In this document: one piece after another, positions 1 to 5,010 of the stretch
How positions within the stretch are numbered: the stretch's first letter is position 1
Layout: the number at the start of each line of letters is the position of its first letter
Assembly (NCBI GenBank): GCA_029987045.1
Contig: DALTWN010000069.1
Coordinates: 1 to 5,915 of the forward strand
Reading direction: 5' to 3'
Length of the DNA stretch: 5,915 nt
DNA from: Methanocorpusculum sp.
GTDB taxonomy: Archaea > Halobacteriota > Methanomicrobia > Methanomicrobiales > Methanocorpusculaceae
Notes under the pieces: model-generated
Seen by the model: the letters and a program-made list of their open reading frames with translations, nothing else
Database searches by the model: none
What the model was told of the DNA's origin: nothing
Position numbers and translations under genes: made by a program

Positions 1-73
1 TCCTTGGGATTTAGCAAAATTCAAAACAGGTGAAAAACTTCACGCGCAAAAAAATGGGGGGTGAATAGTTACG
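1..73. mobile_element. possible end of a mobile element (IS or MITE) inside the GNAT gene
   Basis: Similarity of the minus-strand reading frame to GNAT acetyltransferases stops near base 74. The sequence beyond it does not look coding: it has a run of six G (56-61), a run of seven A (48-54) and a short inverted repeat, GTGAA (30-34) with TTCAC (39-43), around a 4-nt loop. Homopolymer runs and a short hairpin next to an abrupt break in a gene are what the end of an insertion sequence or MITE would give. No transposase and no second end are in the window, so family and boundary are unknown. A plain deletion or rearrangement junction is the alternative. Confidence 0.3.
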
Positions 74-154
74 AAAATTGTTTAAATCATCATCTCCACA
101 ATCGAATCCAGTTAGATTCATTTCTGGTGAGATGCGTAACAAAGTATAATTGAT
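11..154 (-). pseudogene. 5' remnant of a GNAT-family N-acetyltransferase gene (toxin-like)
   Basis: The frame from 154 down reads INYTLLRISPEMNLTGFDCG and then DDDLNNF, ending at base 74. The FDCGDDDLNNF stretch matches the conserved N-terminus of TacT/AtaT-like GNAT proteins, whose toxic members acetylate aminoacyl-tRNAs and so block translation. After that the frame continues about 20 codons without resemblance to the family and stops at 11-13, so the acetyl-CoA binding core is absent from this frame. The frame opens right after the TAA of the 50-residue ORF, and GAGG (162-165) lies 7 nt upstream of codon 152-154. That codon is ATC, where an ATG would be expected. The available starts are TTG at 140-142 and ATG at 119-121, and the latter would remove part of the conserved region. 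I infer a dead gene, downstream partner in a two-gene module. The family call rests on a short match. Confidence 0.6.
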
Positions 155-166
155 ATCCAGACCTCG

Positions 167-319
167 TTAGAGTTCTTGCTTTCTCGCATGTAAGCGGCGA
201 TTAGCTTCTTCCATGAGTTTAATCCCCGCTGGCGTATAGGTAGGATTTTTGATGTATTCGTCAAAATCAAGAGCATCCTGCCCTTCTAAAACAAGACCGA
301 AGGTAATTGGTTTTGCCAT
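167..319 (-). CDS. 50-residue protein, putative antitoxin of a GNAT toxin module
   Basis: This ORF of 50 codons starts with ATG at 317-319 and ends with TAA at 167-169. It has a good ribosome binding site, AGGAG at 330-334, 10 nt upstream. The protein begins MAKPITFGLVLEGQDALDF and continues with a hydrophilic segment containing EYIKNPTYTPAG. It ends in a charged, helical-looking tail rich in Arg, Lys and Glu. There are no cysteines, signal peptide or membrane segment. The next reading frame downstream is a GNAT toxin-like remnant with its own GAGG site 2 nt after this stop codon, which is the usual antitoxin-first, toxin-second arrangement. From memory, short proteins of this LEGxDAxxF type occur beside GNAT genes in archaea and bacteria, but I could not search for this. 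Antitoxin function is therefore inference from context. Composition is AT-rich, unlike recQ, which suggests horizontal acquisition. Confidence 0.65.
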   Translation of the reverse strand: MAKPITFGLVLEGQDALDFDEYIKNPTYTPAGIKLMEEANRRLHARKQEL

Positions 320-329
320 GCTATCAATA

Positions 330-334
330 CTCCT
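330..334 (-). promoter_or_regulatory. ribosome binding site of the 50-residue ORF
   Basis: The minus strand reads AGGAG here, 10 nt before the ATG at 317-319. It supports this short frame being a translated gene and fixes its start. Confidence 0.6.
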
Positions 335-335
335 A

Positions 336-351
336 ATTATTACATAATAAT
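336..351. promoter_or_regulatory. 16-bp perfect palindrome, candidate operator
   Basis: ATTATTACATAATAAT is a 7-bp inverted repeat around a central CA. It lies immediately upstream of the ribosome binding site of the 50-residue ORF, where the transcript start and promoter should be. Toxin-antitoxin modules are commonly autoregulated by binding to such palindromes, so an operator is plausible. AT-rich DNA gives such palindromes by chance more often than GC-rich DNA does. Confidence 0.4.
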
Positions 352-385
352 CTGTTGCAAGAGATTATGATTATTCCCAACAGAT
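350..385 (-). terminator. inverted repeat just after recQ, possible terminator of the recQ operon
   Basis: ATCTGTTG (350-357) pairs perfectly with CAACAGAT (378-385), enclosing a 20-nt AT-rich loop. The structure begins 4 nt after the recQ stop codon. The minus strand continues into the T/A-rich palindrome at 336-351. The position suits a transcript end for the recQ operon, but there is no clean run of T, so it could also be part of the regulatory region of the small ORF. Confidence 0.3.
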
Positions 386-389
386 AATT

Positions 390-1907
390 TCACGCTGTTT
401 TCACCGCGACAGAATAGAGTCTGCGGACGGATTTCCCCTGCTGCCGGATCGACCCATCGGCAATCAGGTCCTGCAGGAAATGCTGGACTTCGTCACGGTT
501 GCAGTAGCGGGCGGTTCCATAGCAGCGGTGACGCGTCAGATTGAGCGTGCGGGTCTTCAGCCGATCGATACCCATCAGGAACGAAACGAATTCCTGGACG
601 GTGAACACGCCTTCCAGTTCGCCGACCGCATAGAGCACGTCCTCCTTCAGTCCGGCAGGAAGCGTCGCATATTTTGCCACCCGTTTTTTCTTCTTCTTTG
701 CATCGCAGTTGTCGCAGTTGCCGCAGTCACCGATGGGTTCGCCGAAATAGTTCAGCAGCAGTTTCCGTCTGCATCCGGTCGTCTCGCAGTAGGCATAGAG
801 CTCGGCAAGACGGTCGCGTTTGCCCTGCAGGTTTTCGGAGATACCTTCCGTTTCCTTATCCATCATGTGCAGGATCTTCGCCCGGTCTCCTGCCGAATAG
901 AACAGGACACATTCGGCCGGCAGCCCGTCGCGGCCGGCTCTGCCCGTTTCCTGATAATACGACTCGATATCCTTCGGGATATGGGCATGCACGACGTAAC
1001 GGACATCCGGTTTGTCGATACCCATGCCGAACGCGATCGTCGCACAGATGATGCGGACTTCGTTCGAGATGAACATCTCCTGGATCCGGGCACGGTCACG
1101 CGTCGAAAGACCGGCATGATACGGCAGTGCGACCAGCCGGTATTTTCCCAGATACGCCGCAAGCTCTTCGGTATCCGCACGGCTGAAACAGTAGATGATT
1201 CCCGACTGGTCCGCATGGGCCGCGACGAATTCGCCGATCCGTTCGAACCTGACTTTCTTGTGGGGTTCCTTGTACACCGCATAATGCAGATTCGACCGAT
1301 CGAAACTGCCGATGAAGATCGCCGGATCGTTCATCCGCAGTTCGGAAATGATGTCCTTGCGTACGCGTTCGGTCGCGGTCGCCGTGAACGCGGCAAACGG
1401 CGTATGCGGGAAAAACGCACGGATACCTTTGATCCTGCGGTATTCCGGCCGGAACTGGTGACCCCACATCGAGATGCAGTGGGCTTCGTCGACGGCGAAC
1501 AGCGAGACTTCCGTTTCCTGCAGCAGGTCCACGAAATCCGCCTGGACGGCACGTTCCGGAGACACATACAGGATCCTGACCTGACCCGCACGGATCGCGG
1601 CTTCGGTCTCTTTCCTGCGGTCATAGGAAAGAGACGAGTTCAGCATGGCGACCTGTACCCCCTGAGCCGCAAGCGAATCCACCTGGTCCTTCATCAGCGA
1701 GATCAGCGGAGATATGACAACGGTCATGCCGGGAAGCATGACTGCCGGCAGCTGGTAACAGAGCGATTTTCCGCCGCCCGTCGCCATGACCGCAAGGACA
1801 TCGCGTCCGCTGATGACTGCCGAAATTATTTCACTCTGGTTCGGCCGGAAATCGGTGAGGTGGAAGTACTTCTCCAGGGTATCCTGGATATCGTGTCCTT
1901 CCCTCAT
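390..1907 (-). CDS. recQ: ATP-dependent DNA helicase RecQ
   Basis: A 505-residue superfamily 2 helicase that unwinds DNA 3'-to-5' in recombination and replication-fork repair. Visible motifs, in order: motif 0 FRPNQ (20-24); Walker A ATGGGKS (42-48); ISPLISLMKDQ (65-75); DEAH box (140-143) followed by the aromatic-rich loop ISMWGHQFR (145-153); TATAT (175-179); AFGMGIDKP (292-300); and QETGRAGRDG (319-328). A RecQ zinc-binding domain follows, with C379, C395, C398 and C401, then a Lys-rich linker (404-409) and a winged-helix RQC-like domain (about 415-500). No HRDC domain is present, so the protein is about 100 residues shorter than the E. coli enzyme. The loop has Met and Gln where many RecQs have Gln and Asp (ISQWGHDFR). 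The ATG at 1905-1907 overlaps the TGA of the upstream membrane-protein gene as ATGA and has no strong ribosome binding site, so translation is probably coupled. It is the last gene of a three-gene operon. Confidence 0.96.
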   Translation of the reverse strand: MREGHDIQDTLEKYFHLTDFRPNQSEIISAVISGRDVLAVMATGGGKSLCYQLPAVMLPGMTVVISPLISLMKDQVDSLAAQGVQVAMLNSSLSYDRRKETEAAIRAGQVRILYVSPERAVQADFVDLLQETEVSLFAVDEAHCISMWGHQFRPEYRRIKGIRAFFPHTPFAAFTATATERVRKDIISELRMNDPAIFIGSFDRSNLHYAVYKEPHKKVRFERIGEFVAAHADQSGIIYCFSRADTEELAAYLGKYRLVALPYHAGLSTRDRARIQEMFISNEVRIICATIAFGMGIDKPDVRYVVHAHIPKDIESYYQETGRAGRDGLPAECVLFYSAGDRAKILHMMDKETEGISENLQGKRDRLAELYAYCETTGCRRKLLLNYFGEPIGDCGNCDNCDAKKKKKRVAKYATLPAGLKEDVLYAVGELEGVFTVQEFVSFLMGIDRLKTRTLNLTRHRCYGTARYCNRDEVQHFLQDLIADGSIRQQGKSVRRLYSVAVKTA

Positions 1908-3403
1908 ACACCGGGGACGTATGTATCCTTTTCCTTGAAGTAGGGGATATAGACGATCTTTGCGTCCTTTACGTCAAAGTTGTAGCGAAGCACCTGGAGA
2001 ACACCAGGTTTCTCCGTCTCGTAGCGCAGGTACAGGAACTCGGTCAGTTCGCGTGCCGTGTTCTTGTTCATGTAGATGTAGCGCATGTTCAGAAGCGACG
2101 TAGCGGAAATGGTTTCCATCTTCGGATTCCGCACGGTCAGATCGATTTCCCAGGGTTCGGCGATGTACCGGGGAATGTCCGCAGCACAGATGAAGTAGTC
2201 GCGTCTGCCGGTGATGTCGGGCAGAGCCGTGTCGGTCTTGCCGGATGCAAGATAATCGGTAACCTCGATGTTGCAGGAGAACTTCCAGAACGGTATGTAT
2301 TCCGGAACCACGTACGGCATGGCTGTTTCCGCAAGCATGCTCGGCTTGACGACTTCGTAGGGCACGACTTCCGCGTTTTCACTGTTGATGTCGAGCAGCG
2401 TCGAACACTTCTCGCAACGGGCAATGACTTCTCCCCACGGGCGGGAAATCTGTGATTTACAGAACGGACATTCGAGAACGGTTCCGCGGTGCATGAGGAG
2501 GTCTTCATCGACCAGTTCCTTCGGGATACGGACCGCCGGCCGCATCTGTGCGATATTCTGCATGGACCCCGTCGATGTCGTGGTCTTTCCTTCCCTGAAT
2601 GCAGGATAGGCGACCATCGCCAGCGCGACGCTGACGAGCAGGAGAATGATCTGCACGAGCGTACTGACGAACTCTTCTCCCGGTTTGAGCAGCATGGCAA
2701 GGTTGGTACCGAAGAGGAACGCCGCAATCGAGAACGAAAGAATCATCAGACGGGTACGTGCCGTCATGTCCATCGGACTGGTACCGCCGATGATCTCGCC
2801 CCTGACGGCGTCGATAAGCACCGTGAAATGGCCTTTGTTATACTGGTAATGGTAGACCCAGACCGGTGCGTAGACGAGTTCGAAGAGCTTGGGGATGATG
2901 AAGAGCTTTTCGAATGTCACGGTCTCGATGCGTTTGGCCATGTCTTTGCGCATCATGGCACGGACGGCTTCCTTTCCTTCCTTGTTCGCATCGAGCGCCG
3001 AACCGCTCGGATCGATCGCTGCGACCGACCCGTGGACGTACGGTACTTCTCCGCCTTTGTCCAGCCATAACGTGGTAAGGCCGTACTGACCGGTATCGCA
3101 TGCGCATTTCGTCCAGGTATACTCGTCGTTGATGAGTTCCTCGAACTCGTTGCGCAGTTTATTGCCGGTACGTTCCGTGTATCCGGAATGTCCGCATGCG
3201 ACCGCAAGACCCTGGGCGACGAACCGCCAGAACGGGACATAGAGCAGGTAGCTTTCGGTAATCCTGAGTTCCTGATCGAGGTTTACGGCCTTGACACCGG
3301 AGTTTACCCAGCCACGCAGCGTACGGTCCGCTACGCCGCGGGTAATCTTCGGTTTGTACATGATTTCCGCAACGGTATCTTCAGTCGAATGTTCAAGCAC
3401 CAT
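1904..3403 (-). CDS. membrane protein with central two-helix hairpin, zinc ribbon and repeated PFW motifs, function unknown
   Basis: I do not recognise a named family. With the start used here it has 499 residues. The N-terminal domain (1-215) carries YVPFWRF (PFW at 57-59) and APVWVYHYQY (about 179-188). Two hydrophobic segments (about 217-239 and 245-266) form a hairpin, so both large domains should face the same side, probably the cytoplasm. A zinc ribbon follows, with C312, C315, C330 and C333. The C-terminal domain has YIPFWKF (PFW at 371-373) and ends in a YIPYF-containing strand. No signal peptide is seen. I chose ATG 3401-3403 because GGAGG lies 9 nt upstream; a frame-consistent ATG at 3425-3427 would add 8 residues but leave the binding site inside the gene. 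The start overlaps the end of the upstream paralogue by 11 nt and the stop overlaps recQ by 4 nt. A membrane-anchored scaffold or nucleic-acid-associated role is only a guess from the zinc ribbon and the RecQ linkage. Confidence 0.85.
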   Translation of the reverse strand: MVLEHSTEDTVAEIMYKPKITRGVADRTLRGWVNSGVKAVNLDQELRITESYLLYVPFWRFVAQGLAVACGHSGYTERTGNKLRNEFEELINDEYTWTKCACDTGQYGLTTLWLDKGGEVPYVHGSVAAIDPSGSALDANKEGKEAVRAMMRKDMAKRIETVTFEKLFIIPKLFELVYAPVWVYHYQYNKGHFTVLIDAVRGEIIGGTSPMDMTARTRLMILSFSIAAFLFGTNLAMLLKPGEEFVSTLVQIILLLVSVALAMVAYPAFREGKTTTSTGSMQNIAQMRPAVRIPKELVDEDLLMHRGTVLECPFCKSQISRPWGEVIARCEKCSTLLDINSENAEVVPYEVVKPSMLAETAMPYVVPEYIPFWKFSCNIEVTDYLASGKTDTALPDITGRRDYFICAADIPRYIAEPWEIDLTVRNPKMETISATSLLNMRYIYMNKNTARELTEFLYLRYETEKPGVLQVLRYNFDVKDAKIVYIPYFKEKDTYVPGV

Positions 3404-4061
3404 CGAAATCACCCTCCTCTTCCGCACGTTTGGTATTCAGAATCGCAAGCATTCTGCTGTATCCCAGGATGATGATGACATAGATCACCATGATGATGAA
3501 GAATGCCCAGTGCAGGAACACTCCGCACATACTGAGACCCAGGACCGGCAGTCCTGCGAGCATCGCAATCTTCGGCCAGTTGATCGGATCCTTGAACGGA
3601 TGCCATTCGGGAATGACGGTTCCGGTAGACGCGTCGAGCTTGAGCATATATATGGAATTCTGGTATTTGTAGCTGACAAGCCAGAACGGAATTCCCACCA
3701 GCTTCTCTTCGCGGTGGATACCGTACAGTTCCGGATAATAGTAGGAGGAATCGATCGACGGCGGCAGTGTCTTTTCGTTGTTCGCCGGAACGAACTCGGC
3801 GGTCGGAACAAGAGTCTGGACATTGTGTATGAACACACCGCATGCCGGTTTGCAGGTCGTTATCAGTTCGGGTCCGTCTTCGCAGACATATCGCCAGAAT
3901 GGATAGTATACCATTACCGCCCGGCCAAGCCGGTAGGTATCCTTCTTATGCAGAATATTTTCGGTGATCCATTCTCCCGCAATACGTCTGGCATCTTCTT
4001 CGGATATCTCCGGTTTCTGGATAAGCGCCACTTTCAGTGGGCAGGAAACGCTGTCAGCCAT
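3393..4061 (-). CDS. small membrane protein related to the N-terminal half of the neighbouring zinc-ribbon protein, function unknown
   Basis: A 222-residue protein of no family I recognise. It contains YYPFWRY (PFW at 54-56) and GIPFWLVSYKYQ (PFW at 125-127), followed by LDASTG. Two hydrophobic helices follow (about 165-183 and 185-207) and then a short acidic tail. The order of PFW block, second P-[FV]-W block with a Tyr-rich strand, and membrane hairpin is the same as in the first ~270 residues of the downstream protein, so the two are probably products of an old duplication. A GTG at 4077-4079 would add 6 residues. I prefer ATG 4059-4061, because the likely TATA element centred near 4094 predicts a transcript start near 4068, giving an almost leaderless mRNA and placing the GTG upstream of it. 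First gene of the recQ operon. Confidence 0.82.
   Translation of the reverse strand: MADSVSCPLKVALIQKPEISEEDARRIAGEWITENILHKKDTYRLGRAVMVYYPFWRYVCEDGPELITTCKPACGVFIHNVQTLVPTAEFVPANNEKTLPPSIDSSYYYPELYGIHREEKLVGIPFWLVSYKYQNSIYMLKLDASTGTVIPEWHPFKDPINWPKIAMLAGLPVLGLSMCGVFLHWAFFIIMVIYVIIILGYSRMLAILNTKRAEEEGDFDGA
3413..3417 (-). promoter_or_regulatory. ribosome binding site that decides the start of the zinc-ribbon membrane protein
   Basis: The minus strand reads GGAGG, 9 nt before ATG 3401-3403 and inside the end of the upstream gene. It supports this start over the ATG 24 nt further upstream. Confidence 0.7.
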
Positions 4062-4085
4062 AAATATGTTATATTTCACTTGAAA

Positions 4086-4106
4086 GAAGATATATATTTG
4101 CTGATA
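4086..4106. promoter_or_regulatory. divergent archaeal promoter with a shared TATA-like element
   Basis: The 99-bp gap between the recQ operon and the DUF1858 gene contains the self-complementary octamer ATATATAT (4090-4097). Read on the minus strand it is preceded by GCAAAT, which fits the archaeal BRE consensus (RNWAAW), and would give a start about 26 nt on, near 4068, just ahead of ATG 4061. Read on the plus strand it would give a start near 4120 and a leader of about 40 nt to ATG 4161. The minus-strand reading is the better supported; use in both directions is inference. Confidence 0.5.
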
Positions 4107-4160
4107 TCACCGAGTGGAAAGCACAGAACACTGCTGAAATGCAAAAGGTATTAGCATCGG

Positions 4161-4364
4161 ATGACAAATATAACTAGCATGACACTGAACTTAGATTCAA
4201 CTATCGCAGACTTACTGCGTGAAAAGCCGGAATCCGCAGCAATCCTGCAGAGCTTCGGCATGGGATGTCTCGGCTGTGCAATCGCAAACAATGAAACCAT
4301 CCGCGAAGCGGCAATGGTCCACGGCATTCCACTCGAAGAACTCGCCGCAAAACTCGGTTTCTAA
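4161..4364 (+). CDS. DUF1858 domain protein (hybrid-cluster-associated redox disulfide type)
   Basis: A 67-residue cytoplasmic protein. The pattern is that of DUF1858: an N-terminal helix (STIADLLREKPESAAILQSF), then GMGCLGC with C36 and C39 as a CxxC pair, then ETIREAAMVHGI and a C-terminal leucine-rich helix. The family is small and often occurs near or fused to redox and iron-sulfur proteins; one subfamily is associated with the hybrid cluster protein. The CxxC is thought to act as a redox disulfide or metal ligand, and the partner here is not visible. The start at 4161 has AAGGT at 4145-4149, 11 nt upstream; an internal ATG at 4179 would drop 6 residues and is less well placed. It is divergent from the recQ operon and convergent with flpA, so it is probably monocistronic. 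Confidence 0.85.
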   Translation: MTNITSMTLNLDSTIADLLREKPESAAILQSFGMGCLGCAIANNETIREAAMVHGIPLEELAAKLGF

Positions 4365-4372
4365 ATCTTTTC

Positions 4373-4405
4373 AAAAAAAAACGGGGATTCGAAAGAATCT
4401 TCCCG
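4373..4405 (-). terminator. hairpin plus T9 terminator of the nop5-flpA operon
   Basis: CGGGGATTC (4382-4390) pairs with GAATC and CCCG of 4395-4405 around a 4-nt loop. The stem has 9 pairs and a 2-nt bulge. On the minus strand it is followed directly by nine T (4373-4381). It begins 5 nt after the flpA stop codon. Archaeal transcription ends mainly at U-rich tracts, so the T9 is the key part. In the plus direction the hairpin is followed by A-rich sequence, so it fits flpA much better than the DUF1858 gene. Confidence 0.7.
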
Positions 4406-4410
4406 AAAAA

Positions 4411-5010
4411 CTATTTTCGGCAGATTATGGCTGCATGATCCAGATGATACGGTGCAAGCCAGCAGCTTTTTTCGATATGAAGTCCTGCTCCTTTCAGTTC
4501 CGCACAGGTATCCTCGAACACGGATTCCGGCGATTTCCGGATATCGACACTGCGGGTCTTGAGCATCAGGATACACCTGCCGCCCGTCTTCAGGAACGGC
4601 AGATGCCTGATGACGATCGCCGCCTGGTTCGGCTGGGCCACATCCTGATAGAGCAGGTCGACCGGTTCGAGCAGGGCGGCATATTCCTTCGGACGTGTCG
4701 CATCGCCGAAGATCGGAATGATGTTCTGCCGTCTGCGGGAGACTTCCAGCAGATCCTGCATCGGCCGCGGCGCAAATTCCACCGCATAGACCGATTCGAC
4801 ACAGTCGGCCACGTGCGACACGGTCGTACCGTTCGCCGCACCGAGATAGAGCACGACCTCGTCCCTGCCGATATCGGTCGACCGGTCCAGATACCAGAGT
4901 GCCGCAAGCTTGCTGCGGTACGGATCCCATACGCGGTATCCGCCCAGCATCTTTTCGCCATATACCCCGCCTTTTCCGGCAGTCACCAGTGTACCGTTGA
5001 TATCTTTCAT
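4411..5010 (-). CDS. flpA: fibrillarin-like rRNA/tRNA 2'-O-methyltransferase
   Basis: The catalytic subunit of the archaeal C/D-box RNP. It moves a methyl group from S-adenosylmethionine to the ribose 2'-OH of rRNA and tRNA nucleotides chosen by guide RNAs. The 199 residues give a near-minimal fibrillarin. The N-terminal segment contains GEKMLGGYRVWDPYRSKLAA with the expected Lys at 34. The SAM-binding loop is VLYLGAANGTTVSHVAD (53-69; most homologues have GAASGTT), followed by the acidic E78 in YAVEFAPRP. Then come D123 in YQDVAQPNQ, K151 in MLKTRSVD and the C-terminal DH (191-192). K34, D123, K151 and H192 fit the Lys-Asp-Lys-His catalytic set of the family. ATG 5008-5010 is chosen because it starts the conserved protein and overlaps the nop5 stop as ATGA; the open frame upstream of it is only a shadow of nop5. 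It is the last gene of the operon, ahead of a hairpin-T9 terminator. Confidence 0.95.
   Translation of the reverse strand: MKDINGTLVTAGKGGVYGEKMLGGYRVWDPYRSKLAALWYLDRSTDIGRDEVVLYLGAANGTTVSHVADCVESVYAVEFAPRPMQDLLEVSRRRQNIIPIFGDATRPKEYAALLEPVDLLYQDVAQPNQAAIVIRHLPFLKTGGRCILMLKTRSVDIRKSPESVFEDTCAELKGAGLHIEKSCWLAPYHLDHAAIICRK

Noticed and set aside
480..1943. 487-codon open frame on the plus strand opposite recQ
   Set aside because: It is antisense to a gene with every RecQ motif. Its composition (His, Arg, Asp rich) matches no family and reflects the codon bias of recQ read backwards.
4062..4079. GTG start at 4077-4079 for the small membrane protein
   Set aside because: It lies upstream of the transcript start predicted from the TATA element and has no ribosome binding site. 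ATG 4061 fits better, though this is not certain.
3291..4154. 287-codon plus-strand open frame opposite the small membrane protein
   Set aside because: It is antisense to a paralogous gene pair with clear motifs and coupling, has no family resemblance and spans the promoter region.
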